A stretch of 64,000 nucleotides of DNA from Pseudomonas sp. R84 (GCF_009834515.1 NZ_CP019426.1:1663501-1727500); one strand, 5' to 3'; counted from the stretch's first letter, positions 8,492-17,950 are shown. The notes: generated by a model from the letters alone, not told the origin. Made by a program: numbers and translations.

Positions 8492-8980
8492 ATGACCGAG
8501 AACGACTATCTGATCGCCTGGGGCCTCTACGCCTTTGCCGCTGTGGGCTGCCTGTTGGTATGGATGCGCCTGACTACCTGGATGTGGCGCTGGTTGCGCG
8601 AGCCGCTGCGCGTGTTGATGGCGGTGTTGCTGTTCAGCCCGACCATCATTGATCCGGTGAAAGCCAAGGTTGCGCCGTCCATTGCCATCACCGCGCTGGA
8701 CCTGGCCTTCAAGGTCGGCAACAACGCCTGGCGGGCGATCTCCGATCTGTTCATGTACAGCATGATCGCTTTCGGCATCTACTTGATTTTCGTGGCGATC
8801 CGCTTCCCGATCGAGCGTGCTTCGCGTGCGCGTCGTGAACAGGCAGAAGCCGCCAAAGCCGCCGCCCGCGCCGATGATCGCGATGACGATCAACCGTTTG
8901 GCGGCGCCGGTGATGACCGTTATGGCCGTCCACCTCTGCCGAATAATCCGCAGCGCATGCGGGTCGAGCCGCGCCTGTAA
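8492..8980 (+). CDS. two-helix membrane protein of unknown function
   Basis: A 162-residue protein with hydrophobic segments near residues 7-25 and 38-52 and a third around residues 90-110, then a basic, Ala/Arg/Asp-rich cytoplasmic tail (RASRARREQAEAAKAAARADDRDD). No family is recognised. The start is uncertain: ATG at 8483 and 8492 are in frame and neither has a strong Shine-Dalgarno. The stop lies 15 bases before the amidotransferase gene, so the two and the following DUF2937 gene probably form an operon. Confidence 0.7.
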   Translation: MTENDYLIAWGLYAFAAVGCLLVWMRLTTWMWRWLREPLRVLMAVLLFSPTIIDPVKAKVAPSIAITALDLAFKVGNNAWRAISDLFMYSMIAFGIYLIFVAIRFPIERASRARREQAEAAKAAARADDRDDDQPFGGAGDDRYGRPPLPNNPQRMRVEPRL

Positions 8981-8995
8981 CCCGAGAGTCCGCAC

Positions 8996-9772
8996 ATGTG
9001 TGAATTACTGGGCATGAGTGCCAACGTGCCGACCGATATCGTGTTCAGCTTCACCGGCTTGATGCAGCGCGGCGGCCGCACCGGCCCGCACCGCGATGGC
9101 TGGGGCATTGCCTTCTATGAAGGCCGTGGCTTGCGCCTGTTTCAGGACCCGGCCGCGAGTTGCGAGTCGGAAGTCGCCAATCTGGTGCAGCGTTATCCGA
9201 TCAAGAGTGAAGTGGTCATCGGCCACATCCGCCAGGCCAACGTCGGCAAAGTCTGCCTGTCCAACACCCACCCGTTCGTCCGCGAACTGTGGGGACGCAA
9301 CTGGTGCTTCGCGCACAACGGCCAGCTCGCCGATTTCACCCCGATCAAAAGCTTCTACCGCCCGGTCGGCGATACCGACAGCGAAGCGGCATTCTGCGAT
9401 TTGCTCAACCGCGTGCGTGCAGCATTCCCGGAGCCGGTCGATATAGAAGAACTGCTGCCGGATCTGGTCGCCGCGTGCGCCGAATACCGCAGCAAAGGCG
9501 TGTTCAATTGCCTGCTCAGCGATGGCGACTGGCTGTTCTGCTATTGCTCGACCAAACTCGCACAGATCACCCGTCGCGCACCGTTCGGCCCGGCGCGTCT
9601 GAAGGATGTCGACGTGATCGTCGATTTTCAGGCGGAAACCACGCCCAACGACGTGGTCACGGTGATCGCCACTGAGCCTTTGACCGAAAACGAAACCTGG
9701 ACCCGTTACGAACCGGGCCAATGGAGCCTGTGGCGACGCGGCGAATGCGTCAGTCAGGGCAAGACCGAATAA
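8996..9772 (+). CDS. class II glutamine amidotransferase, YafJ family
   Basis: A 258-residue Ntn-hydrolase. MCELLGM gives Cys2 as the N-terminal nucleophile after Met removal. [21 protein letters not shown] and FAHNGQL are the glutamine-binding and oxyanion motifs of class II amidotransferase domains. No synthase domain follows, as in YafJ/EgtC-like proteins. The acceptor is not known. Central gene of a probable three-gene operon. Confidence 0.88.
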   Translation: MCELLGMSANVPTDIVFSFTGLMQRGGRTGPHRDGWGIAFYEGRGLRLFQDPAASCESEVANLVQRYPIKSEVVIGHIRQANVGKVCLSNTHPFVRELWGRNWCFAHNGQLADFTPIKSFYRPVGDTDSEAAFCDLLNRVRAAFPEPVDIEELLPDLVAACAEYRSKGVFNCLLSDGDWLFCYCSTKLAQITRRAPFGPARLKDVDVIVDFQAETTPNDVVTVIATEPLTENETWTRYEPGQWSLWRRGECVSQGKTE

Positions 9773-9784
9773 GGATTGCACCCC

Positions 9785-10327
9785 ATGTTGCTCAGTTATG
9801 TACGGCTGGTTTTGTTTGCGGCGGGCCTGTTGATTGGTGTCCAGGTGCCGGGTTTCATCAACGATTACGCGAAACGCGTCGAGGCGCATCTGATCGAAGC
9901 GCAGACCGGTCTGCGCGGTTTTCAGGGCACGGCTGATCAATTCTTCAAAGGCGATATGCAGGCGCTGGTCGCGCATTATCGCGCCAGTGAAGACCCAGTG
10001 TTTCGCAGCGATGCCGACAGCCTGAACACGTTGCTCAGCCGTCAGATCGCGCTGGACAAGCAGTTCCAGGCGATGCAAGGCCCGTGGTACATCCGCTTTC
10101 TTCAAGTGGTGCTGGCCGCTGATCCGGATATCCGCAAGGAAACGTGGAACGGCTACAGCTACCAGATCCTGCTGACCCCGGAAGCGATGATCTGGGGCAT
10201 GAGCGGCGCGTTGCTGCTGTCGTTCGGGGTTGAGTGCCTGTTCCGCTTGATCGATTGGGTCGTGCTCGGTGGCCGGCGCCTGCGTCAGAGCCGGCCGATC
10301 GAAGACCGCGACGTGCGTGGGTTGTAA
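9785..10327 (+). CDS. DUF2937 family membrane protein
   Basis: A 180-residue protein with one N-terminal hydrophobic helix (residues 3-22), a long polar central region (VPGFINDYAKRVEAHL...GLRGFQGTADQFF) and a second hydrophobic helix near residues 135-155. The sequence fits the DUF2937 family usually found behind YafJ-like genes in pseudomonads. The ATG at 9785 follows AAGGA by 9 bases. Function unknown. Confidence 0.75.
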   Translation: MLLSYVRLVLFAAGLLIGVQVPGFINDYAKRVEAHLIEAQTGLRGFQGTADQFFKGDMQALVAHYRASEDPVFRSDADSLNTLLSRQIALDKQFQAMQGPWYIRFLQVVLAADPDIRKETWNGYSYQILLTPEAMIWGMSGALLLSFGVECLFRLIDWVVLGGRRLRQSRPIEDRDVRGL

Positions 10328-10339
10328 CAGCTCAAGATC

Positions 10340-10435
10340 AAAAGATCGTCCGATCGCGGCCCGAACCTTCGGCAGCTCCTACAGAGATCAATGTAGGAGC
10401 TGCCGAAGGTTCGGGCCGCGATCGGACGATCTTTT
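10340..10435. repeat. extended palindromic repeat with perfect 44-base arms
   Basis: Positions 10340-10383 and 10392-10435 are exact reverse complements around an 8-base loop (GAGATCAA). The outer part carries GATCGTCCGATCGCGGCCCG where other members of the family read GATCGCAGCC; the inner TTCGGCAGCTCCTACA is shared. It sits just past the stop codons of two convergent genes and could stop transcription from both sides. Confidence 0.92.
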
Positions 10436-10439
10436 GCTG

Positions 10440-11354
10440 TTAAGGGGTCAAAACCACATACCCATCACCGACCTTCTGCGCATACCCCACCAGCACCTGC
10501 TGACACAACGTCACAATCTCCTCGACCCACTCAACCCCCACCCGCCACGACACCACCACCTGCAAGTCCGGCGGCCGTTGATCAATCGCCAACAAGGTCA
10601 ATTCGCCCCGCGCCAGTTCCTCAGCCACCAGCACCGGCGGCAGCACACCAATACCAAACCCATCACGCAACAACCGCGTGATCGCCGACACCGAATTCAC
10701 GCAATTCAAGCGCGGCGCTATCACGCCGCTCGCCTGCATCAACGCCAGCAGGTCCTGATGCGGCCGGGAGTTTTTCGAGTAGGTGATGATCCGCTCCTGC
10801 GCCAGTTCGGTGAGGTCGGCGTAGTCGCGGTTGTAGATCGAATTACTGGCGACAATCCAGCCCAGCGGATGGCTGGCCAGCTCCAGACTGCGCACGCTTT
10901 CATGGCGGATCAGGTCAGTTTGCAGAACGATGTCGAGAAAGCCTTTTTGCAATTGATCGCAGAGGTTCAGCGAAGTATCCGCCACCAGCTCGATTTCCAC
11001 CCGTGGATACAGGTCGGTCATTTGCGCCACCAACGGGCTGAGCCAGGTGTGAATCACCGTGTCCATCACGCCGATACGTACACGGCCGACCTTGCTCGAC
11101 CGGGTCTCGATCGACTGTTTCAGTGCTGACATGGTGTCCAGCATCTGCTCGGCATACTCCAGCACTTTCAACCCTTCGGGCGTCAGGCTGACACCACGTG
11201 AATCGCGCAAAAACAGCTTCACCCCCAGCTCACCCTCCAACACCGCGATGCGGCTGGAAATCGACGCCTGGGTGGTGAACAGCTTGTCGGCGGTCAGGCG
11301 AAAACTCTTCAGGCGGGCGACCCAGACAAAGGTCTCGAGAAACTTCAGGTTCAT
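10440..11354 (-). CDS. LysR family transcriptional regulator
   Basis: A 304-residue LysR-type regulator: winged helix-turn-helix at residues 1-60 (LETFVWVARLKSFRLTADKLFTTQASISSRI) and a periplasmic-binding-protein-like effector domain after residue 90. It is transcribed away from the MFS/pxpABC genes with 159 bases between the starts, the classic layout for control of the divergent operon. The effector is presumably a substrate of that operon (5-oxoproline or a precursor), which is inference. The start at 11354 is preferred over an upstream TTG because the domain starts here. Confidence 0.88.
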   Translation of the reverse strand: MNLKFLETFVWVARLKSFRLTADKLFTTQASISSRIAVLEGELGVKLFLRDSRGVSLTPEGLKVLEYAEQMLDTMSALKQSIETRSSKVGRVRIGVMDTVIHTWLSPLVAQMTDLYPRVEIELVADTSLNLCDQLQKGFLDIVLQTDLIRHESVRSLELASHPLGWIVASNSIYNRDYADLTELAQERIITYSKNSRPHQDLLALMQASGVIAPRLNCVNSVSAITRLLRDGFGIGVLPPVLVAEELARGELTLLAIDQRPPDLQVVVSWRVGVEWVEEIVTLCQQVLVGYAQKVGDGYVVLTP

Positions 11355-11513
11355 GGGCAAGGCTCGGGTGACAAATTTTTCTTATGGCTAAGGCGGGTTT
11401 TTATTCGTTGGACGCAGCAGGGCCGCGCGACGAAAAATCGACGCATCCGGTCCCCACGATAGGCGTCGTCGGGGCTACGAACAAGACCAATAAAAAACCT
11501 GCGGAGATAAGCC

Positions 11514-12800
11514 ATGCGTGCTCCCGACACCCTAGAAGTACCCAAGGCAACGGCGCGTCCCGGGCCTTTCGACTGGTATCGCAACATCAACCAACAGGAG
11601 CGCCGCACGTTCTGGAGCTGCAAGATCGGCTACGGTCTGGACGGCATGGACACGCAGATGCTCAGCTTCGTCGTGCCGACGCTGATCGCGATGTGGGGCA
11701 TTACCACCGGTGAGGCCGGGCTGATTCACACCAGCACCTTGATCGCTTCGGCCATCGGCGGCTGGGTCGCCGGAATTCTCTCCGACCGCATCGGTCGTGT
11801 GCGCACCCTGCAACTGACCGTGCTGTGGTTCGCCTTCTTTACCTTCCTCTGCGGCTTCGCGCAAAACTACGAACAACTGCTGATCGCCCGGACCTTGATG
11901 GGCTTCGGTTTCGGCGGCGAATGGACCGCCGGGGCGGTGCTGATCGGCGAGGTCATCCGCGCCAAGGATCGCGGCAAAGCGGTGGGCATGGTGCAATCCG
12001 GGTGGGCGTTGGGCTGGGGACTGACGGCGATTCTGTATGCGTTGCTGTTCTCGGTATTGCCGCCGGAAGATGCCTGGCGGGCGCTGTTCATCCTCGGCAT
12101 CGTGCCGGCGATTTTTGTGATTTTTGTCCGCCGTCTGGTGAAGGATCCGGAGATCTACCGCGAAGCCAAGGCGCAGCAAACGCCAGAAAACCAATCGAAG
12201 TTCTATGAGATCTTCGCCCCCGGCATGCTCTTCACCACGTTTCGCGCTTCGCTGCTGACCACCGGCGCGCTGGGTGGTTACTACGCGATCACTTCGTGGC
12301 TTCCGACCTTTCTGAAAAACGAACGCGGCTTGAGCGTACTCGGCACGGGCGGTTATCTGGCGATGGTGATTGTCGGCTCTTACGTCGGTTACGTGATCAG
12401 CGCTTATCTGACTGACCTGCTGGGGCGGAAAAAGAACTTCATCCTCTTCGCAGTCGGCTCGTTCACCATCGTTCTGCTCTACACGCAGTTGCCGGTGAGC
12501 AACGGCGTGATGCTGTGGCTGGGCTTCCCGCTGGGCTTCTTCGCCTCGGGGATTTTCAGCGGCATGGGCGCGTTTCTGACCGAGCTGTTTCCCACGCGAA
12601 TTCGCGGTTCGGGGCAGGGCTTTTGCTACAACATCGGTCGGGCGCTGGCGGCATTGTTTCCGCTGCTGATTGGTCTGCTTAGCCAGAAAGTACCGTTGAG
12701 CGTAGGCATTGGTGCCTTTGCCGCAGTGTCTTACGGCGTGGTGATTATCGCGGCGTTGAGTCTGCCGGAAACCCGAGGCAAGCAACTCGATGCGCAGTAA
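11514..12800 (+). CDS. MFS transporter (NanT/aromatic-acid-type)
   Basis: A 428-residue, 12-helix major facilitator carrier. [17 protein letters not shown] is the loop 2-3 signature, [21 protein letters not shown] the helix 4-5 motif, LPETRGKQL the C-terminal sugar-porter-like end. The ATG follows GGAGA. It is followed after 62 bases by pxpABC and divergent from a LysR gene, so it probably imports the substrate of that pathway, perhaps 5-oxoproline. Substrate specificity cannot be read from the sequence. Confidence 0.85.
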   Translation: MRAPDTLEVPKATARPGPFDWYRNINQQERRTFWSCKIGYGLDGMDTQMLSFVVPTLIAMWGITTGEAGLIHTSTLIASAIGGWVAGILSDRIGRVRTLQLTVLWFAFFTFLCGFAQNYEQLLIARTLMGFGFGGEWTAGAVLIGEVIRAKDRGKAVGMVQSGWALGWGLTAILYALLFSVLPPEDAWRALFILGIVPAIFVIFVRRLVKDPEIYREAKAQQTPENQSKFYEIFAPGMLFTTFRASLLTTGALGGYYAITSWLPTFLKNERGLSVLGTGGYLAMVIVGSYVGYVISAYLTDLLGRKKNFILFAVGSFTIVLLYTQLPVSNGVMLWLGFPLGFFASGIFSGMGAFLTELFPTRIRGSGQGFCYNIGRALAALFPLLIGLLSQKVPLSVGIGAFAAVSYGVVIIAALSLPETRGKQLDAQ

Positions 12801-12862
12801 CTGATAACCTGCGCAGCACAGTCCTACAGATAAAAAGACAAGCACCTACAGGAGTGTTCACC

Positions 12863-13615
12863 GTGAGCCGCCTGCTATTGAATTGCGACATTGGCGAGAG
12901 CTTCGGCAGTTGGACCATGGGTCTGGATGCCGAGGTCATGCCCTTCATCGATTGCGCCAACGTGGCCTGTGGTTTCCACGCGGGTGATCCGAGCATCATG
13001 CGCAAGACCGTCAGCCTGGCGTTGAGCCACGGCGTGCAGATCGGCGCACACCCGGCCTATCAGGACCTGGTCGGATTCGGCCGCCGCTCCATGGCGTATT
13101 CGGCGCAAGAGCTGCAAGACATCCTGCATTACCAGATCGGAGCCCTCGACGGCATTTGCAAAGCCCAAGGCGGGCGAGTCAGTTACGTAAAGCCCCATGG
13201 CGCGATGTACAACGACATGATGGCCAACGCGGCGCAATTGCGTGCAGTGATTCAGGCAGTGGCCGCTTATGACCGCAGCCTGCCGCTGATGCTGATGGCC
13301 ACTCGCGACAACTCCGCTGCGCAGCAGATCGGCGATGAGTATGGCGTGACAATGTGGTTCGAAGCCTTCGCCGACCGCGCCTACGACAGCGCCGGCAAAC
13401 TGGTTTCACGGCAATTGCCGGGCGCGGTGCATCACGATGCCGAAACCATTATCGAACAAGCCCTGACCATCGCCCGTGGCGACAACCTCATCGCCAGCGA
13501 CGGCAGCGCCTTGCTGCTGCACGCCAATACCCTCTGCGTTCACGGCGACAACGCCAGTTCGGTCGCCGCCGTGCAGCGCATTCGCGAGGCCTTGAATCAG
13601 CAGAGTGCGCCATGA
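12863..13615 (+). CDS. pxpA: 5-oxoprolinase subunit A (LamB/YcsF family)
   Basis: A 250-residue protein of the LamB/YcsF family, subunit A of the ATP-dependent bacterial 5-oxoprolinase, which opens pyroglutamate to glutamate. [40 protein letters not shown] and KPHGAMYND are the conserved metal-binding motifs. The GTG at 12863 has AGGAG 8 bases upstream; the GTG at 12854 overlaps the Shine-Dalgarno. It overlaps pxpB by ATGA. Confidence 0.92.
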   Translation: MSRLLLNCDIGESFGSWTMGLDAEVMPFIDCANVACGFHAGDPSIMRKTVSLALSHGVQIGAHPAYQDLVGFGRRSMAYSAQELQDILHYQIGALDGICKAQGGRVSYVKPHGAMYNDMMANAAQLRAVIQAVAAYDRSLPLMLMATRDNSAAQQIGDEYGVTMWFEAFADRAYDSAGKLVSRQLPGAVHHDAETIIEQALTIARGDNLIASDGSALLLHANTLCVHGDNASSVAAVQRIREALNQQSAP

Positions 13616-14316
13616 ACCCAAGGATTGAAGTGGTGGCACTGGATTGCCTGATGCTGCGGCTGTTCGATGAAATCGTCGAAGCCAACATGCCTTGGATGCT
13701 CGCTGCCAGTGAGCGTTTGCGTGCGGTATTCGGCGAGCAACTGATTGATCTGGTGCCGTCCTATACGACGTTGATGGTGCATTACGATCTGACGGCTCTG
13801 AGCCCGAGTCAGGCGCGGGAGTTGATCGCCGAGGCGTTGATCGACCTGTCGCCGAATGTGCGAACTGGCGGTCAATGTCATGTGTTGCCGGTCTGGTATG
13901 ACTTGAGCGTCGGCCCGGAATTGGTCCTGCTGGCCGAGCGCAGTGGGCTGGCAGTGGAGGAGGTGATACGTCGCCACAGTGGTCGCGAATATCAGGTGTT
14001 TGCGCTTGGCTTTGCGCCGGGATTCGCGTTTATGGGGTTGGTCGAAGAAGTGCTTGCCGCGCCTCGCCTGAACACGCCGCGCAAGAAAGTCGCGGCTGGC
14101 AGTGTCGGTATTGCTGAACGGCAAACCGCTGCCTATCCCGTCGTGTCTCCCGGCGGCTGGAATCTGATCGGCCGCACCCCGGCCAAATTGTTCGACCGCA
14201 ACCGCGAGGGCTACAGTCTGATGCAACCGGGCGACACGGTGCGATTCGAAGCGGTCAGTCATGCCGAGTTCGTCAATCTGGGCGGCGATGACACGCCACT
14301 GGAGGTGCAGGCATGA
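13612..14316 (+). CDS. pxpB: 5-oxoprolinase subunit B (KipI family)
   Basis: A 234-residue subunit of the PxpABC 5-oxoprolinase, homologous to Bacillus KipI and the allophanate-hydrolase subunit 1 fold. [46 protein letters not shown] and LFD are the family signatures. The start ATG overlaps the pxpA stop, and its own end overlaps the start of pxpC (ATGA), so the three are translationally coupled. Confidence 0.92.
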   Translation: MNPRIEVVALDCLMLRLFDEIVEANMPWMLAASERLRAVFGEQLIDLVPSYTTLMVHYDLTALSPSQARELIAEALIDLSPNVRTGGQCHVLPVWYDLSVGPELVLLAERSGLAVEEVIRRHSGREYQVFALGFAPGFAFMGLVEEVLAAPRLNTPRKKVAAGSVGIAERQTAAYPVVSPGGWNLIGRTPAKLFDRNREGYSLMQPGDTVRFEAVSHAEFVNLGGDDTPLEVQA

Positions 14317-15236
14317 GCCGACTGACGATTGAAGCGAGTACGCCGCTGTGCCTGTTGCAGGACGCAGGACGTTTCGGCGTGCGCCATCTGGGCGTCACCC
14401 AGGGCGGCGCAGCGGACTGGTGCTCAATGAGCTGGGCCAACTGGTTGCTGGGCAACGGACTGGATGTGCCGGTGATCGAAATCACCCTCGGCGGCCTTGC
14501 CGTCATCGCGGAGGAGGACTGCTTGCTGGCGCTGGCTGGAGCTGATCTTGGCGCGCAGATTGAGGGTCAACCGCTGGCGCCGTGGCGCAGTTTCAAGTTG
14601 GGTAAAGGACAGAAGTTGCTGTTCACGCAGCCGTTGCTTGGGGCTCGGGCCTATCTGGCGGCGCCCGGTGGTTTTGATGCACCGAAGGTGCTGGGCAGTA
14701 GCGCCACGGTTGTACGTGAAGAACTCGGTGGTCTGGATGGCATGGGTTTGCCGTTGGCCGCGGAATCAACGCTGAGTTATCGCGGGGAATCGCTGTGGGT
14801 ACGGGAAGTGCCGTTGGCGTTGCGGCCGGATCTGAAGTCGAATGCACCACTGGATCTGGTGCTCGGTGCGCAGATTGGCCATTTCAGCGGGCAGAGTCTG
14901 TTCGATGCATTCAACAGTGCCTGGAGGCTGGACAGTCGCGCCGATCGCATGGGCATTCGCTTGCTCGGCAAAGCGTTGCAATACCAAGGCCAGCCGATGA
15001 TTTCCGAGGGTATTCCGTTAGGCGCCGTTCAAGTGCCACCGGACGGGCAGCCGATTGTGTTGCTCAATGATCGGCAGACGATTGGCGGTTATCCGCGATT
15101 GGGCGCGTTGACGCCGATGGCGTTGGCGCGGTTGGCGCAGTGTCTGCCGGGGGCGCAGGTGCGGTTGCGGCCGGTGGTGCAGGAGGTTGCGCACCGTGAG
15201 CACACCAAATATCTGCAGCGCTTCAAAGATAGCTAG
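14313..15236 (+). CDS. pxpC: 5-oxoprolinase subunit C (KipA family)
   Basis: A 307-residue subunit of the biotin-dependent carboxyltransferase-like KipA family, partner of PxpB. QDAGRFGVRHLGVTQGGAADWCSMSWANWLLGN and the ending QTIGGYPRLGAL are diagnostic. With PxpA and PxpB it should couple ATP hydrolysis to 5-oxoproline cleavage in the cytosol. Last gene of the operon; a REP pair follows at once. Confidence 0.92.
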   Translation: MSRLTIEASTPLCLLQDAGRFGVRHLGVTQGGAADWCSMSWANWLLGNGLDVPVIEITLGGLAVIAEEDCLLALAGADLGAQIEGQPLAPWRSFKLGKGQKLLFTQPLLGARAYLAAPGGFDAPKVLGSSATVVREELGGLDGMGLPLAAESTLSYRGESLWVREVPLALRPDLKSNAPLDLVLGAQIGHFSGQSLFDAFNSAWRLDSRADRMGIRLLGKALQYQGQPMISEGIPLGAVQVPPDGQPIVLLNDRQTIGGYPRLGALTPMALARLAQCLPGAQVRLRPVVQEVAHREHTKYLQRFKDS

Positions 15237-15240
15237 AAGC

Positions 15241-15305
15241 ATCGCGAGCAGGCTCACTCCTACAGGGGAACGCATTCCAAATGTAGGAGTGAGCCTGCTC
15301 GCGAT
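15241..15305. repeat. REP pair in tail-to-tail arrangement with GAACGCATTCCAA linker
   Basis: Inverted REP arms facing outward with linker GGGGAACGCATTCCAAA, starting four bases after the pxpC stop. Same architecture and linker as at 2901-2965 and 22829-22893. Confidence 0.92.
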
Positions 15306-15328
15306 AGCGTCCGTACAGACAAAGCAGG

Positions 15329-16507
15329 TTATTTGGAAAGAAACCGCATCCCTTCCTCAAGCCCGCGCAACGTCAACGGATACATCTGATCCTCGATCAG
15401 ATCCCGCACGATATTGGTCGATGAGGTATAGCCCCAGGTATCTTTCGGATACGGGTTGATCCAGATGAGCTTCTTGTACTTCTCCATGAAGCGCTGCATC
15501 CACACGTAGCCCGGCTCTTCGTTCCAGTGCTCGACACTGCCGCCGGCCTGGGTGATTTCATAAGGCGCCATGGCTGCGTCACCGATGAAGATCACTTTGT
15601 AGTCGGCGCCGTACTTGTGCAACAGATCCTGGGTCGAGGTGCGCTCGGAGGTGCGGCGCATGTTGTTCTTCCACACCGATTCGTAAACGAAGTTGTGGAA
15701 GTAGAAATACTCCAGATGCTTGAACTCGGTCTTGCAGGCCGAGAACAGCTCTTCGCAAATCTTCACATGCGCGTCCATCGAACCGCCGATGTCGAACAGC
15801 AGCAACAGCTTCACGGTGTTGCGTCGCTCGGGGCGCATCTGGATATTCAGCAGACCGGCGTCCTTGGCGGTGTGGTCGATGGTGCCGTCGATGTCCAGCT
15901 CTTCTGCCGCGCCTTGGCGGGCGAATTTGCGCAGTCGGCGCAGGGCGACTTTGATATTGCGCGTGCCCAGTTCCACCGAATCATCGAGGTTCTTGTATTC
16001 GCGCTGATCCCAGACTTTCACCGCTTTGCCTTGGCGTTTGCCGGCATCGCCAACGCGAATGCCTTCCGGGTTGAAGCCACCGGAGCCGAACGGGCTGGTG
16101 CCGCCAGTGCCAATCCATTTATTGCCGCCGGCGTGGCGTTCCTTCTGTTCTTCCAGACGTTTCTTGAACTCTTCGATCAGCTTGTCCAGACCGCCGAGGG
16201 ACTGGATCTGCGCGCGTTCCTCGTCGCTCAGCGAGCGCTCGAACTCCTTGCGCAGCCAGTCTTCGGGAATCAGCGCCTGCAAGTGATCATCGAGCTTTTC
16301 GAGACCATTGAAGTAGGCGCCGAACGCGCGGTCGAACTTGTCGAAATGGCGTTCGTCCTTGACCAGAATCGCCCGCGACAAGTAGTAGAACTCGTCCATG
16401 TCGGCGAAGGTCACGCGCTGTTTCAGCGCGTTGATCAGGTCGAGCAACTCGCGCACGGACACGGGCACCTTGGCGGCACGCATTTCATTGAACAGGTTGA
16501 GCAACAT
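15329..16507 (-). CDS. VWA domain protein, CoxE-like
   Basis: A 392-residue protein with a C-terminal von Willebrand A domain. LLLLFDIGGSMDAH (about 225-238) is the metal-ion-dependent adhesion site in the D-x-G-G-S form typical of CoxE-like proteins rather than D-x-S-x-S. The N-terminal half is helical and charged. It begins 12 bases after the MoxR-type ATPase gene; such pairs act as a chaperone-like module that assembles or activates metal enzymes or complexes. The client is unknown here. Confidence 0.85.
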   Translation of the reverse strand: MLLNLFNEMRAAKVPVSVRELLDLINALKQRVTFADMDEFYYLSRAILVKDERHFDKFDRAFGAYFNGLEKLDDHLQALIPEDWLRKEFERSLSDEERAQIQSLGGLDKLIEEFKKRLEEQKERHAGGNKWIGTGGTSPFGSGGFNPEGIRVGDAGKRQGKAVKVWDQREYKNLDDSVELGTRNIKVALRRLRKFARQGAAEELDIDGTIDHTAKDAGLLNIQMRPERRNTVKLLLLFDIGGSMDAHVKICEELFSACKTEFKHLEYFYFHNFVYESVWKNNMRRTSERTSTQDLLHKYGADYKVIFIGDAAMAPYEITQAGGSVEHWNEEPGYVWMQRFMEKYKKLIWINPYPKDTWGYTSSTNIVRDLIEDQMYPLTLRGLEEGMRFLSK

Positions 16508-16519
16508 GGCATCAGCCTC

Positions 16520-17365
16520 TTAGCGGGTGCCGCGACGGCTCATGAACGCCAGGCGCTCAAGCAGTTGCACGTCCTGTTCGTTCTTCACCAGCGCACCGGC
16601 CAGCGGCGGGATGGCTTTAGTCGGATCACGTTCGCGCAGCACCGCTTCGCCGATGTTGTCGGCCATCAGCAGCTTGAGCCAGTCGACCAGTTCCGAGGTC
16701 GACGGCTTCTTCTTCAGGCCCGGCACCTTGCGCACATCGAAGAACACGTCCAGCGCTTCGCTGACCAGATCCTTCTTGATGTCCGGGTAGTGCACGTCAA
16801 CGATTTTCTGCAGGGTGGTGCGGTCGGGGAAGGCGATGTAGTGGAAGAAGCAGCGGCGCAGGAAGGCATCCGGCAGCTCTTTTTCATTGTTAGAGGTAAT
16901 GATGATGATCGGGCGCTTCTTGGCCTTGATGGTCTCGTCGATCTCGTAAACGTAGAACTCCATCTTGTCGAGTTCTTGCAGCAAGTCGTTAGGGAACTCG
17001 ATGTCAGCCTTGTCGATTTCATCGATCAGCAGAATGACCCGCTCTTCGGACTCGAACGCCTCCCAGAGCTTGCCTTTCTTCAAGTAGTTGCGCACGTCGT
17101 GGACTTTTTCATTGCCCAATTGCGAGTCGCGCAGGCGGCTGACCGCATCGTACTCGTACAGGCCCTGATGGGCTTTGGTGGTGGATTTGATGTGCCAGGT
17201 GATCAACTTGGCGCCGAACGATTCGGCCAGTTGCTCGGCGAGCATGGTCTTGCCGGTGCCCGGCTCGCCCTTGACCAGCAGCGGTCGCTCCAGAGTGATG
17301 GCGGCGTTGACCGCCAGCTTCAGGTCATCGGTGGCGACGTAGGCCTGGGTGCCTTCGAACTTCAT
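16520..17365 (-). CDS. MoxR family AAA+ ATPase
   Basis: A 281-residue AAA+ ATPase. GEPGTGKT (33-40) is Walker A and LLIDEIDKAD (112-121) Walker B; IIITSNNEKELPDAFLRRC contains sensor 1 and the arginine finger. MoxR ATPases work with VWA-domain partners, encoded directly downstream here, to remodel or insert cofactors into target complexes. Cytosolic. No gene for a recognisable client enzyme is adjacent. Confidence 0.9.
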   Translation of the reverse strand: MKFEGTQAYVATDDLKLAVNAAITLERPLLVKGEPGTGKTMLAEQLAESFGAKLITWHIKSTTKAHQGLYEYDAVSRLRDSQLGNEKVHDVRNYLKKGKLWEAFESEERVILLIDEIDKADIEFPNDLLQELDKMEFYVYEIDETIKAKKRPIIIITSNNEKELPDAFLRRCFFHYIAFPDRTTLQKIVDVHYPDIKKDLVSEALDVFFDVRKVPGLKKKPSTSELVDWLKLLMADNIGEAVLRERDPTKAIPPLAGALVKNEQDVQLLERLAFMSRRGTR

Positions 17366-17577
17366 CTGCTAATCCTCGAACGGTAACGCCGACCTGACGG
17401 GCAGGGCGGGGGCGAAATAATCGGATGCCCGACTATAACGCGCAGGCCGGTCGACTGTGAACGCAGACGGCTTATTCAGTCTCTGAATGGGGCGTCACAT
17501 GTTGACTCAGTCTCGGCCGATGGCCGGTATTCAGGCCTCGTTGATTTGACGATAGCCTTCAGGATGTCCACTGAATC

Positions 17578-17606
17578 TGTGGCGAGGGAGCTTGCTCCCG
17601 CTGGGC
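17578..17606. repeat. single REP hairpin (GGGAGCTTGCTCCC type)
   Basis: A short palindrome, GGGAGCTTGCTCCC, with flanks GTGGCGA and GCTGGG. This is a third, solo REP form common in fluorescent pseudomonads. It lies upstream of the DUF2442 gene. Confidence 0.7.
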
Positions 17607-17644
17607 TGCGAAGCAGTCCCCATGTGCCTGGAGGCGCTGAATTG

Positions 17645-17950
17645 ATGCTATCCATGAAACGACCACGCTTGGCGGCAGTTACTGCACTCTCTGATTGCCG
17701 GCTTGCACTGGACTTTGTTGATGGTCGAGCGCTGACACTCGATTTGAGTCGAGATATTCAAACGTGTAAGCAGTTGCAGCCCTTGCTTGATCCCCAAGTC
17801 TTTGCGACTGCCATCTTGGGCGATAAAGGTTGGACCGTTGAATGGCCGGCCCCGGATATTCAGATTGGCGCCGATACTCTATATCTGGATGCTTTTCCAG
17901 AAATGAACCCTAACCCGCATCCGGCTTCGGCCGCTCATACCGCGCATTGA
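17645..17950 (+). CDS. DUF2442 domain protein
   Basis: A 101-residue protein. PRLAAVTALSDCRLALDFVDGRALTLDLSRDI...VFATAILGDKGWTVEWPAPDIQIGADTLY fits the small all-beta DUF2442 family. The ATG at 17645 has GGAGG about 10 bases upstream; a second ATG lies three codons in. DUF2442 genes often pair with DUF4160 genes in toxin-antitoxin-like loci, but no partner is visible. Its last 41 bases overlap the end of the convergent gene. Confidence 0.65.
   Translation: MLSMKRPRLAAVTALSDCRLALDFVDGRALTLDLSRDIQTCKQLQPLLDPQVFATAILGDKGWTVEWPAPDIQIGADTLYLDAFPEMNPNPHPASAAHTAH

Noticed and set aside
15527..17386. Very long open frame on the plus strand opposite the VWA and MoxR genes
   Set aside because: It runs antisense to two well-recognised genes and has a composition typical of the complement of GC-rich coding DNA. 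No domain or start signal supports it.
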